Made by a program: the position numbers and the translations under genes. The notes below the pieces were generated by a model. The model saw only the letters and a list, made by a program, of their open reading frames with translations, ran no database searches and was not told the origin of the DNA. From Oscillospiraceae bacterium (GTDB lineage Bacteria > Bacillota > Clostridia > Oscillospirales > Ruminococcaceae), in assembly GCA_017432285.1 (NCBI GenBank), contig JAFRJM010000012.1, positions 25,428 to 89,427 of the forward strand: DNA of 64,000 nt, given 5' to 3'. Each line of letters opens with the position of its first letter. Within the stretch, counting starts at the first letter, position 1. Shown piece after piece: positions 54,689-63,766 of this stretch.

Positions 54689-54720
54689 GAGGAAGACCAT
54701 TTGGTCTTCCTCAATTTTTT
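54689..54720. terminator. Bidirectional terminator between convergent genes
   Basis: GAGGAAGACC pairs with GGTCTTCCTC; T-run on the plus side (AATTTTTT) and on the minus side (TTTTTTGC). Confidence 0.88.
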
Positions 54721-54748
54721 AGAGTTCGCTATTTATGGCTTTAAGAAA

Positions 54749-55774
54749 CTAGTCGAGGAACTGTGAATACTCGTCGACGTTGTCTTCCATAACGCGTTTT
54801 ACTTCGTAGTAGTTGACTCTCTCATAGCCAGGATCTTCACCAAGGATAGCCTTGTGGCAGCAGGTGATCATTCCGAGCGGTACTCTGTCTTTCAGGCCGA
54901 GGTCGATCGTTCCACGGAAGATTCCTTCGCCCTTCTTTGCAGCATTGAGAAGGTTAAGAGCGATATCGGTTGCGTCTGTTGAGAATACACCGTACTCGCT
55001 GATATCCTTGCCAGCGCCTACGAGGTCAGCATACCAGGCTTCTGCGACACCGCATACCATGGAGTCTGCAAGAGATGCAAATATCTTCATGTTGGGTTCT
55101 GCGGAAAGCATGTTGTAGAAGCAGTCTACGAACGGCTGTGTTGCAGGTACGTCATATACTCTGCCGCGGTCGCAGTGCTCTTTGAAGCCGTCGATGATAC
55201 CGGCTGAACGCTTTGTGGTAGCATCGTTGAATGCGCCTGTCATAACGCCCATGATGATCTCGTCATCATCTACGTGCTCTGTTGCCCAGTCGCCTGCCAT
55301 CGATCCGATAGCATAGCCGAGGTCATAGTTGGAGCACATGAAGACGTAGTCAGCCTCTTCGGAATACTCGTCGTAGGAAATGACGATGAGGCCTTTTTCC
55401 TTCAGCATCTCAACTGTAGGAACGATACCGACCGGGTCCTCATTCATGAAGATGATTCCGTCAGCACCTGCAGCAACCATGTTCTCAAGGTTGTTCTGTG
55501 TGACTGCTGTTTCCATGTTGTCCTCAGAGACGAGGATCTTGATGTTGTTCTCTTCACCGTATTTGTAGAAAACATCGGTCATGAAGGACATCGTCTCGTT
55601 GGTCAGGTTATTGGTGTTGAAGCCAATGACCAGCTGTCTCTGCTCCGGTTCCGGTGCTGGTTCGTCATTGCCGCCGTCATCTGCGGGTGTCGGTGTCGGT
55701 TCCGGGGTGGAGCCACATGCTACTAATGCAAATGCCAGTGTCAGCATGAGCAATAATGCGATGAGTTTTTTCAT
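54749..55774 (-). CDS. Sugar-type substrate-binding lipoprotein (periplasmic-binding fold)
   Basis: 341 aa from the ATG at 55774 behind AAGGAGAAAG. Lipobox LVAC, a Pro/Thr/Glu-rich linker to about residue 50, then a type-I periplasmic-binding domain (FNTNNLTNETMSFM and AAGADGIIFMNEDP) of the ribose/galactose-binding class. No permease or ATPase lies beside it and a good promoter (55833-55862) drives it alone. It could serve a distant ABC system or a sensor. Confidence 0.88.
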   Translation of the reverse strand: MKKLIALLLMLTLAFALVACGSTPEPTPTPADDGGNDEPAPEPEQRQLVIGFNTNNLTNETMSFMTDVFYKYGEENNIKILVSEDNMETAVTQNNLENMVAAGADGIIFMNEDPVGIVPTVEMLKEKGLIVISYDEYSEEADYVFMCSNYDLGYAIGSMAGDWATEHVDDDEIIMGVMTGAFNDATTKRSAGIIDGFKEHCDRGRVYDVPATQPFVDCFYNMLSAEPNMKIFASLADSMVCGVAEAWYADLVGAGKDISEYGVFSTDATDIALNLLNAAKKGEGIFRGTIDLGLKDRVPLGMITCCHKAILGEDPGYERVNYYEVKRVMEDNVDEYSQFLD

Positions 55775-55832
55775 TATCTTTCTCCTTATTATTTTTCGGG
55801 TATTTTCCAATACCACATAAATGGTCATTTTG

Positions 55833-55862
55833 ATTATATCTTGCGTTTTTGATGTCATTCAA
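55833..55862 (-). promoter_or_regulatory. Sigma-A-type promoter for the sugar-binding lipoprotein
   Basis: On the minus strand TTGAAT is followed after 18 bases by a perfect TATAAT, about 60 bases upstream of the start codon. Confidence 0.65.
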
Positions 55863-56072
55863 TGGACTGTCATTCTTTGTATCTTTTTTTGTGACATTGA
55901 ATAACATATCTCAGTTTCGTTTGAACATTATGACGAACACAAAGAAGGAACTGCAGAGAAAATCAGCGATAATGACGATAATCCGTAGGACGAAACGCGG
56001 CGCAGAGGTTATAATATATAAGGAACCAATATGCGTTATCTAATATTCCACATAAACAGGAGAAGGAGAAAC

Positions 56073-56837
56073 ATGGCATTAGTAGAACTGGATTTCAGAT
56101 CCCAGGCGCTGAACTACCATGAGGAAGTAGTCATGGTCCTGCCGGACGTACCGGCGGATCATCCGTTACCTGTCCTCTGGCTGTTCCACGGTGCGAATCA
56201 GGACGCGACCGAATGGCTGCGTCAGACCTCCATCGAGCGCTACGCAAACAAGAGAGGCCTTGCCGTTGTATGCCCGACCACATCCAACGGTTTCGGCATG
56301 GACATGGTACACGGAATGAAGTATTTCACGATGCTGTCGGAAGAGCTTCCGGCACTCATCCACTACACGTTCCCGTGTCTTTCCACGAAGCGTGAGGACA
56401 ACTTCACCGCTGGCGCTTCCATGGGCGGATACATCGCATACAAGCTGGCTCTCAACTATCCGGACAAATACTGCGCGGCAGGAGCATTTGCAGGCGCTTT
56501 GGATATAGTAGAGATAGTGAGGGACTTCACGAAAGATGATTCCCAGATCAACCCCTTCAAGCTCGCCTTCGGGACGCCCGAAGACATCGAGGGGACAGAC
56601 AGTGACATCATCTATCTCGCAGGGAAACTCAAGGCAGAAGGGAAGCAGATGCCGAGGCTCTGGTCTCTGGTAGGCCTGCAGGATTTCGGCGCGGATCAGG
56701 TAAAGGGTGCCGTTGCCAAGTTCAAGGCTAAGGGCGTTGAGATAACAGATCTCTATGACATGGGCACTCACAGCTTCGATCTGTGGGACCGCTACGTCGA
56801 GCAGTTCCTGGACTGGCTCGGCCTGCCGAAGGTATAA
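56073..56837 (+). CDS. Esterase-D/tributyrin-esterase-like serine hydrolase
   Basis: 254 aa from the ATG at 56073 behind AGAAGGAG. LWLFHGANQDATEW (oxyanion region), nucleophile elbow GASMGG and a His near MGTHSFDLWD complete the triad. No signal peptide. The next gene, 13 bases on, is a paralogue with the same layout, so this is a tandem duplication with probable subfunction on different acyl esters. Confidence 0.88.
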   Translation: MALVELDFRSQALNYHEEVVMVLPDVPADHPLPVLWLFHGANQDATEWLRQTSIERYANKRGLAVVCPTTSNGFGMDMVHGMKYFTMLSEELPALIHYTFPCLSTKREDNFTAGASMGGYIAYKLALNYPDKYCAAGAFAGALDIVEIVRDFTKDDSQINPFKLAFGTPEDIEGTDSDIIYLAGKLKAEGKQMPRLWSLVGLQDFGADQVKGAVAKFKAKGVEITDLYDMGTHSFDLWDRYVEQFLDWLGLPKV

Positions 56838-56850
56838 GGAGGAGAGAACG

Positions 56851-57705
56851 ATGGCACATCTGACTATACATTTCAATTCCAAGACCACAGGCCTCGCCAC
56901 AGCGCTGAGGATAGTTCTCCCGATAGAATTCCCGCGCAACGAGCAGTCCGACTATGAAGCCGAAGTCGCCAAGAGACCTCCTCTTCCGGTGCTCTGGCTC
57001 CTCCACGGCGGCTCAGACAACTACACATCCTGGAACCAGTACACCCTGGTCCAGTACTATGCCGATCAGTACGGCTATGCCGTTATAATGCCGGACGCGC
57101 AGCAGTCCAGTTACGCAAATATGGCATATGGCCCGAAATGGCTGGACTACTTCAGGTATGAGCTTCCGGAGTACATATTCAGCCACTTCAATCTCTCACA
57201 GAAGAGGGAGGACAACTTCATCGCCGGTATGTCCATGGGCGGAACAGGCACCGTGAAGCTGGCCCTTCTCCAGCCTGAGCGCTTCAGCGTTGCAGTTCCT
57301 CTTGCATCTGCAGTAGAGGTCCCGAGACGCTACGCGGAGGGAAGATGGGACCGTGTCCCGGGCGGCGCCCCCAAGGACGGCAAACCCAGCGCGTTCAACG
57401 ACGTCTACGGATGCGATGACAACCCTACAGCTATTCTCGGCACGAATGAGGATTGCTTCTATCTTTTGAAGAAGAACATAGACGAAGGCGTGGAGCTCCC
57501 GAAGTTCTGTCATTGCCAGGGGACAGAGGACCACACATACAACGGAAACGTTGAGTACCGTGCATATGCAAAGGACCTCGGACTTGAACTTGACTGGATC
57601 TCCGAACCCGGTATGCACAACTGGGACAGCTGGAACCTGTACCTGCCTGAGGTGTTCAAGTACATCCACAAATGCCGTGTGGAAGCTGGTATAGAAAAAG
57701 ACTGA
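56851..57705 (+). CDS. Esterase-D-like serine hydrolase, tandem paralogue
   Basis: 284 aa from the ATG at 56851 behind AAGGAGGAG. LWLLHGGSDNYTSW, nucleophile GMSMGG and late His in PGMHNWDSWN. It is longer than its upstream paralogue by an inserted stretch after the nucleophile helix (about residues 155-190). Same operon; terminator at 57725. Confidence 0.88.
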   Translation: MAHLTIHFNSKTTGLATALRIVLPIEFPRNEQSDYEAEVAKRPPLPVLWLLHGGSDNYTSWNQYTLVQYYADQYGYAVIMPDAQQSSYANMAYGPKWLDYFRYELPEYIFSHFNLSQKREDNFIAGMSMGGTGTVKLALLQPERFSVAVPLASAVEVPRRYAEGRWDRVPGGAPKDGKPSAFNDVYGCDDNPTAILGTNEDCFYLLKKNIDEGVELPKFCHCQGTEDHTYNGNVEYRAYAKDLGLELDWISEPGMHNWDSWNLYLPEVFKYIHKCRVEAGIEKD

Positions 57706-57724
57706 AACTGAACATAATATAAGA

Positions 57725-57766
57725 ACAGCGGTTCAAACCAGAAGGCTTGGACCGCTGTCTCTTTTG
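57725..57766 (+). terminator. Intrinsic terminator of the tandem esterases
   Basis: ACAGCGGTTCAA pairs with TTGGACCGCTGT (one G-T pair), followed by CTCTTTTG. Confidence 0.78.
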
Positions 57767-57881
57767 TCTTGTGTATCTGAAGTCTTATCCAATGCTAAGA
57801 AAACATTAAGAAAGGCGTCATCTGTTCTTAAACCAATATTAAATCTTGGACGTATATAATATGGTCATTGGAGGAAGAAAC

Positions 57882-58643
57882 ATGAAAAGACTTACAGCTC
57901 TCATATGTCTGATGATCCTTATTGTCTCTCTTTCTGCATGCGGATCCGGCAATGACAAATACTATTCGATCGATCACTTCTACATCAAGGAAGAAGGGGA
58001 TGCGTTCCGCAAAGCGTATAACGAACTGGTACAGGACACATTTAACTGGTACAGGAGCATCGAGGGAGAGGAAGGTGTGTATATCGTCCATTATGAGCAG
58101 TTTTCAAAAGAGCTGCTGAAAGAATGGAAAGACAGCGGATACATGGAAAATGTTCCGGAAAATGATCTGGACTACTATGTCGCATCCGTTAATTATCTGG
58201 AGGACAGGGGATTAGAGTTATCTGCTGACGAAAAGCAGATGATAGAAGAAGGAGTGAGATTCTATCTCCTTCCGGATACGCTTAGTGACTCGGAGCTCCA
58301 GGCGATGAAACTGTATCTGACTGAAGATGCATTACAGGGACTGGATGAGGAGACTCTTACAGACACAGCGTTCAGACATGACAGGAAGATAGAATTCAGG
58401 ACATATCACTTTGACGGGACGTTCGAAGTTCCCGGAGGCGATGAGATAAAGAATCCGGTCATCTTCGCGGCAAGCACCTCCAACATGAAGTATTTTGAGG
58501 CAGAGAGCCTTATCGCTACCGGGGTCTCAGATGCATATATACGCCTTACGGAAGAAGCCTGCAATAAGTATGCAAAAGATCTCCCTAAGGAGCTGAAAGA
58601 CAAAAAAGTGACATTCCTTGGATTGAGCAGCATGTCAAATTAA
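57882..58643 (+). CDS. Hypothetical lipoprotein
   Basis: 253 aa from the ATG at 57882 behind GGAGGAAG. Lipobox LSAC (Cys19). The mature protein begins YYSIDHFYIKEE and is mixed helix and strand with many acidic residues. No family recognised. Single gene with its own terminator. Confidence 0.72.
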   Translation: MKRLTALICLMILIVSLSACGSGNDKYYSIDHFYIKEEGDAFRKAYNELVQDTFNWYRSIEGEEGVYIVHYEQFSKELLKEWKDSGYMENVPENDLDYYVASVNYLEDRGLELSADEKQMIEEGVRFYLLPDTLSDSELQAMKLYLTEDALQGLDEETLTDTAFRHDRKIEFRTYHFDGTFEVPGGDEIKNPVIFAASTSNMKYFEAESLIATGVSDAYIRLTEEACNKYAKDLPKELKDKKVTFLGLSSMSN

Positions 58644-58658
58644 CACTATAGACAAAAG

Positions 58659-58696
58659 GACCGGCTTGCCTTGTGATAAAGCAAGCCGGTCTTTCT
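58659..58696. terminator. Bidirectional terminator
   Basis: GACCGGCTTGC pairs with GCAAGCCGGTC; TTTC follows on the plus strand and CTTTTG on the minus strand, serving the lipoprotein and the convergent S9 peptidase gene. Confidence 0.85.
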
Positions 58697-58714
58697 ATGT
58701 ACTGTCTAACATTA

Positions 58715-60979
58715 TTACGGTTTTGAGAACCTGTATGTCGGTTTCTTGCCCAGCAGATGTTCCACGAAATAATCTGTTTTTCTCTGAATGAAATACGGAT
58801 CCGTTGGAACATAATGGTTGCACCGTGGCAGGATGAAGAAATCGAAATCTTTATCTGCGCGGATAAGAGCGTCTACAAGGCGGATGGACTGTGAAAGAGG
58901 CACATTGTCGTCCATCGCTCCGTGAACGATTAGGAGCTTTCCCTTGAGGTTCTTGGCAAGGGCCGTGTTGTCTCCCTTAAGGTAGATGTCCTTGTTGTAA
59001 AGACCATAGTAAGTCTCGGTCCACATATAGTCGTACATCCTCTGATCATGATTGCCTGCAGATGCGACAGCCACTTTATATACATCCGGGTACTCCAGTA
59101 TGGCTCTCACGGATCCGCAGCCTCCTCCGGAGTTGCCCCAGATACCTATGCGGTCGCGGTCCAGGAACGGATATTTCTCAACGAGTTCATCTAGGCAGTA
59201 CACATGATCCTTCAGACCGGCGCATCCATGGATGTTCTCATAGCTGATGTTATGTAGTGACTTTTCTCTTCCTGGTGTCCCAAGACCGTCTATGGTTATG
59301 CCCGCTATACCTAGCTGAGCCAGGGTCTCCAGGCAGCTGAGCATCTCACGTCCCGGCAGAGCGCCTTTCCATGAGAATGACTTCGGGACATTGATACACT
59401 GCATTCCGCCGTAGTCGTAATCCACGAATGGATACTTTCTGTCCGGATCGAAATCAGCGGGACGGATGAGGATGCCGTACAGGGTGGTCTTTCCGTCGCT
59501 TGCGGTAACGGTGAACCTTTCCGGAACGATGTATCCTCTTGCCATGAGATCAGTGATGTCTGCACTGACCAGTTCGCGGACCAAAGTTCCGTCTGCTTTC
59601 CGGAGATTGGTGACCGGAGGCTTGTCCACTCTGCTCCACGTGTCCACTATCATTCCGTTGATGATCTCGCAGCGGTGCATCCCGTCTTCCGGAGTGAGCA
59701 CGGAAAAACATGAACCGTCAAAGTGCACGCGGCATACCAGCTGGTAGTACGGATCGCTTGCGCATGAGAGATCGTTTGCATAGAAGTAGATCCACTCATT
59801 TTCATCATCGATGGAGATGAGTTCCCCGACTCTGCAGTCGGCAGGAGTCACAGGATAAAGAAGATCTCCGGAAACAGCATCATACCGGAAGAGCCTTGCG
59901 AGATCGTCCCGTTCGCTTTGCCAGAATACAGATGTCCCGTCTTTTGATAGGAAGTTGCTCGCGGAGTAATCCCCGAAGCCGTCCAGTTCCCCAAATGTAC
60001 AGATGTTGATGAAAGTATCGTCTGTCTCAGTCAGCACTTTATTCACTGTACCGTCGTTCTTCACCGTGATGAAGGAGGCGGATTTGTTGCCTCTTGATAC
60101 ATATGTGATGAACACAGCGCTGCTGTCTTCCAGCCACCTGGCATGTTTATAGACGGAGTAGAGGAGGGGGACACCTGCAGGCTGAGGATCGATGTCAAGC
60201 ATCTTGAATGTGAAGCTCTCCGTATCGAAGAGACACCAGTAACCGGTAGGTATATGTTCATCCTCGGGGAAGGCACATTTATAACTGTGCAGCACCGGAC
60301 GGATGCTTTCCCTGTCAGCGGAGTCAAAGGACTCTAAAAGGTACAGATCCTTGACTTTTCTCTGATTCAGCCTATATGCGAGGAAGTATCTGGAATCCGG
60401 AGACCATAGCACATCCGGGAATATAGGCATTTTGCTGCGTATAGCTGTTATATACCCGATGCACTGGGGGAAGATGCCGTATGTATCATTTTTCCTGCCG
60501 TCTTTGGTGAGCTGTATCTCTTCGCCGGTGTCTTTTTTCCTGAGCCACAGGTTGTTGCGTCTGAGGAACACCTCTTTGGATCTGTCTGGGGAGACAGTTC
60601 CGTTGTCTTTCTGCTTATTCTCCGACAGTTCTCCGGAGGAAAGATCATAGCAGTAACTCTTTCTGTCCTGAGTGAATGAAAGGACACCGTCTTTTACTTT
60701 GCATGTACGGAACGTGAGGCGCTCTTTACCCAGTTTGGAACAGAGATCCTCATGATCGAACAGAGGTTCTTCTACTCCGTCATCTGTTGAGACGCGCTCC
60801 CACTCTGTATATACAGAACCGTCCTCAGTACGCTTTTCCAACCCGTAAAAGAAGTGGCTTCCATCCAGTTTCTGAGCATGAGGCTCCGCATTGAGAACAG
60901 CATCCTTCGCGTTCCATGGAAGGAGCTGTTCTGCTACCTTGTATTGCTGATTCAGAGTTTTTGACCTTTTTCTGTTCAT
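58715..60979 (-). CDS. S9 family prolyl-oligopeptidase/DPP-IV-type peptidase
   Basis: 754 aa from the ATG at 60979 (GGAG seven bases before; the longer open frame upstream overlaps the divergent LarA-type gene and is not coding). The N-terminal part to about 500 is a DPP-IV-like beta-propeller (YFLAYRLNQRKVKDLYLL). The C-terminal alpha/beta hydrolase has nucleophile GNSGGG, Asp in GAMDDNVP and His in RCNHYVP. No signal peptide, so a cytoplasmic cleaver of short, perhaps proline-containing peptides. Confidence 0.92.
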   Translation of the reverse strand: MNRKRSKTLNQQYKVAEQLLPWNAKDAVLNAEPHAQKLDGSHFFYGLEKRTEDGSVYTEWERVSTDDGVEEPLFDHEDLCSKLGKERLTFRTCKVKDGVLSFTQDRKSYCYDLSSGELSENKQKDNGTVSPDRSKEVFLRRNNLWLRKKDTGEEIQLTKDGRKNDTYGIFPQCIGYITAIRSKMPIFPDVLWSPDSRYFLAYRLNQRKVKDLYLLESFDSADRESIRPVLHSYKCAFPEDEHIPTGYWCLFDTESFTFKMLDIDPQPAGVPLLYSVYKHARWLEDSSAVFITYVSRGNKSASFITVKNDGTVNKVLTETDDTFINICTFGELDGFGDYSASNFLSKDGTSVFWQSERDDLARLFRYDAVSGDLLYPVTPADCRVGELISIDDENEWIYFYANDLSCASDPYYQLVCRVHFDGSCFSVLTPEDGMHRCEIINGMIVDTWSRVDKPPVTNLRKADGTLVRELVSADITDLMARGYIVPERFTVTASDGKTTLYGILIRPADFDPDRKYPFVDYDYGGMQCINVPKSFSWKGALPGREMLSCLETLAQLGIAGITIDGLGTPGREKSLHNISYENIHGCAGLKDHVYCLDELVEKYPFLDRDRIGIWGNSGGGCGSVRAILEYPDVYKVAVASAGNHDQRMYDYMWTETYYGLYNKDIYLKGDNTALAKNLKGKLLIVHGAMDDNVPLSQSIRLVDALIRADKDFDFFILPRCNHYVPTDPYFIQRKTDYFVEHLLGKKPTYRFSKP

Positions 60980-61060
60980 CGTAGTCTCCAGCTGTTTTTT
61001 TAATATTATATTCGCAGGATCAATGGATGTGAAAGTGTTATTTCGATTAGGACATATACA

Positions 61061-61087
61061 AAAACACCTTGGACGCCAAGGTGTTTT
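61061..61087. promoter_or_regulatory. Perfect 12-bp dyad in the divergent S9/LarA intergenic region
   Basis: AAAACACCTTGG and CCAAGGTGTTTT flank ACG. A-tract on one side and T-tract on the other give it terminator form in both directions, but no gene runs into it from either side. It could be an operator or attenuator for the divergent genes. Confidence 0.4.
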
Positions 61088-61147
61088 GCATATGCAGATA
61101 TATTCAGATGCTCCAGTTGGCACTGCTGGCCTGAAGCAGAACCATAA

Positions 61148-62410
61148 ATGGGAAAGTATCACGTTTCTGACAGGAAAGAGGGATTCACGGCCAGAGAGAT
61201 AGAGGAGATTATCACGGATATCAGCACAGAAGGTCTGAAAAAAGTCCTTCTTGTTGTTCCTGATTACACCCGCTATCACTCCAATGCCGGGCTGATCTCG
61301 AACATCTATTATCATTACTTTACAGACAGGGGCATCGAGGTAAAACTCCTCGAAGCCCTTGGCACACATGAAAAGATCTCCGACTATCAGCTTGAGGATA
61401 TGTACGGAGATATTCCTTTTGATGCTTTCGTCCCTCATGACTGGCGCAATGATGTCGTCAAGATAGGGGAAGTCCCGTCTGAGTATGTCAGTGAGATAAC
61501 GGAAGGTCTGTGGAAAGACAGCGTAAGCATTGAAGTAAACAAGTTGATCATGGATGAGAGCTTCGATCTCATCATCTCGATCGGGCAGGTCGTTCCTCAT
61601 GAAGTCATAGGAATGTCAAATCACTCCAAGAACATCTTCGTCGGTGTCGGCGGCAGCGCTATCATCAATCAGTCCCATATGATCGGTGCAGTCTACGGCA
61701 TGGAAAGAGTGATGGGCAAGGACCATTCCCCCGTCAGGAAAGTCTTCGACTATGCCCTGAAACATTTCCTCAGCACAAGGCCTGTCATTTTCGTGCTTAC
61801 CGTCACGACAGCGGAGCACAAGAACATCTTCACTCACGGTATCTATATCGGGGATAAGAGAGAGTGCCTGGAAAAAGCGATAGCTCTGTCACAGGAGAAA
61901 AATATCGACTTCGTGCCGAGGAGCCTTAAGAAGTGCGTTGTGTATCTCGACCCTGAAGAGTTCAAGAGCACATGGCTGGGCAACAAGGCGGTCTACCGCA
62001 CACGTATGGCCATGGAGGACGGCGGTGAACTGATCATTCTGGGAAAAGGCATCAGCCGTTTCGGAGAAGATGCACAAGTCGATGCCCTTATAAGGAAATA
62101 CGGTTACAAGGGACGGTTGCATACCCTGAAGATGCTTGAAGAGATCGATGACCTCAAGGCGAACATGTCTGCTGCTGCGCACCTGATTCACGGTTCCAGC
62201 GACGGGCGGTTCAGGATAACCTACGCTGTAGAGAATATCAGCAGGGAAGAGATAGCCTCTGTGGGATACGGGGACGCTTCCTATGAGGAGATGACAAAGA
62301 AGTATGACCCGGAAAAGATGTCATACGGATACAATGAGATAGACGGGGAAGAAGTATTCTATATCCCCAATCCTGCATTGGGACTTTGGATAAGCGAAAC
62401 GAGGTTCTGA
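61148..62410 (+). CDS. LarA-family (nickel-pincer) racemase-like protein
   Basis: 420 aa, full length for the LarA/DUF2088 family. VVPDYTRYHSNAG resembles the N-terminal family motif with the dinucleotide site, HEVIGMSNHSKNIFVGVGG the conserved HG..GG region, and two His near HKNIFTHG. LarA enzymes use a nickel-pincer nucleotide cofactor to racemise or epimerise 2-hydroxyacids. The cofactor genes larB, larC and larE are not in the window. UxaC follows by 4 bases, which points to a sugar acid as substrate rather than lactate (inference). The ribosome site is weak. Confidence 0.87.
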   Translation: MGKYHVSDRKEGFTAREIEEIITDISTEGLKKVLLVVPDYTRYHSNAGLISNIYYHYFTDRGIEVKLLEALGTHEKISDYQLEDMYGDIPFDAFVPHDWRNDVVKIGEVPSEYVSEITEGLWKDSVSIEVNKLIMDESFDLIISIGQVVPHEVIGMSNHSKNIFVGVGGSAIINQSHMIGAVYGMERVMGKDHSPVRKVFDYALKHFLSTRPVIFVLTVTTAEHKNIFTHGIYIGDKRECLEKAIALSQEKNIDFVPRSLKKCVVYLDPEEFKSTWLGNKAVYRTRMAMEDGGELIILGKGISRFGEDAQVDALIRKYGYKGRLHTLKMLEEIDDLKANMSAAAHLIHGSSDGRFRITYAVENISREEIASVGYGDASYEEMTKKYDPEKMSYGYNEIDGEEVFYIPNPALGLWISETRF

Positions 62411-62414
62411 GAAA

Positions 62415-63713
62415 ATGACTGAGTTCTGTAATGACGATTTTTTGCTGAATAGCGATACTGCGAAGAAACTGTATCATGAACACGCAGAGAAGATGCCCAT
62501 CTATGACTATCACAACCATCTGTCACCGAAGGATATCGCAAGCCACAGGAAACTCGATAACCTTTATGAGATGTGGCTGGAGACTGACCATTACAAATGG
62601 CGAGCAATGCGTGCCAACGGCATAGATGAACGGTATATCACAGGTGATGCGGAACCTAGGGAAAAGTTCAGGATGTGGGCGAAGATCTTCCCTGATCTGA
62701 TAGGCTCGCCATTGTATCACTGGACGCGCTTTGAGCTGAAGAGATACTTTGATATCGACGAATGCCTGTGTGAAGAGAACGCAGATGACATCTACGTCAG
62801 GACACAGCTGATGATGCGTGAAGGGAAATTCGATGTCATCTCTCTGCTGAAGAAGATGGATGTGGATACCCTATGCACTACCGATGACCCCTGCGACAGC
62901 CTCGAGTACCACAGGCAGATCGCTGAGGACGAAAGCATTCCTTTCGCTGTCCTCCCGTCATTCCGCCCCGACAAATATCTTGACGTGAATGGTCCAGACT
63001 GGAAGAGCAATTGCGAAAAAATGTGCAGGAAATATCAGACTGAAGATCTTAAGGAAGCCCTAAAGAGAGCACTGGACTTCTTCTGTGAAAACGGGTGCAG
63101 GGTTTCTGACCACGGATTCAGTGTGTTTGATTACAGCAATGACACTTTCCGTGATCTCATGCTGTATCTCGGTGAACTGTATCACGAGAGGAACATCGTG
63201 ATGCAGATCCATCTCAGCCCGATAAGGAACAATTCGTATCGTCTGTTTACAAGTTTCGGGCCGGATGCAGGCGGAGACAGCATAGGATCTCCGGCAGACA
63301 TACCTGCTATAAACCGATTTTTCTACGATCTTGAGAAAAAAGGCTGTCTTGGCAAGGCTATAGTATATAACCTCAATCCGGCCGACAACGAGGCTCTAGC
63401 AACGCTCGTCAATAACTTTGCCCCGAATGTACAGTATGGAGCTGCGTGGTGGTTCAATGACACTTACAGAGGAATCAGGAATCAGATAACAAACCTGATG
63501 GAGACCGCTTCCTTAGCCAGATCTGTAGGTATGCTGACGGATTCAAGAAGTTTTACATCTTTTGTAAGGCACGAGTACTATCGACGTATACTGTGCGGTA
63601 TGATCGGTGAGATGGTTGATGAAGGTATGTATCCAGACGACATCGAACACCTCGGAAAGATGGTCGAGAACATTTGCTACAACAATGCCAAGACTTTTTT
63701 GAATCTTGAATAA
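62415..63713 (+). CDS. uxaC: Glucuronate isomerase (uronate isomerase)
   Basis: 432 aa. IYDYHNHL gives the HxH metal pair; LDNLYEMWLETDHYKWRAMR, TTDDPCDSLEYH and QYGAAWWFNDTYRGI are characteristic segments of the UxaC family. It converts D-glucuronate to fructuronate (and galacturonate to tagaturonate) in hexuronate breakdown. It is in one operon with the LarA-type protein (4-base gap), which may act on a neighbouring sugar acid. No other uxu/uxa genes appear before the window ends. Confidence 0.94.
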   Translation: MTEFCNDDFLLNSDTAKKLYHEHAEKMPIYDYHNHLSPKDIASHRKLDNLYEMWLETDHYKWRAMRANGIDERYITGDAEPREKFRMWAKIFPDLIGSPLYHWTRFELKRYFDIDECLCEENADDIYVRTQLMMREGKFDVISLLKKMDVDTLCTTDDPCDSLEYHRQIAEDESIPFAVLPSFRPDKYLDVNGPDWKSNCEKMCRKYQTEDLKEALKRALDFFCENGCRVSDHGFSVFDYSNDTFRDLMLYLGELYHERNIVMQIHLSPIRNNSYRLFTSFGPDAGGDSIGSPADIPAINRFFYDLEKKGCLGKAIVYNLNPADNEALATLVNNFAPNVQYGAAWWFNDTYRGIRNQITNLMETASLARSVGMLTDSRSFTSFVRHEYYRRILCGMIGEMVDEGMYPDDIEHLGKMVENICYNNAKTFLNLE

Positions 63714-63729
63714 GATGCCTGCGCGGTAT

Positions 63730-63766
63730 AAAAAAGAACGCCCATGCTTAAATACATAGGCGTTCT
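63730..63766 (-). terminator. Intrinsic terminator, minus strand, of the right-edge RNA
   Basis: Read on the minus strand, AGAACGCC pairs with GGCGTTCT and six T follow. It has no T-run on the plus strand, so the transcript comes from the right. Confidence 0.85.
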
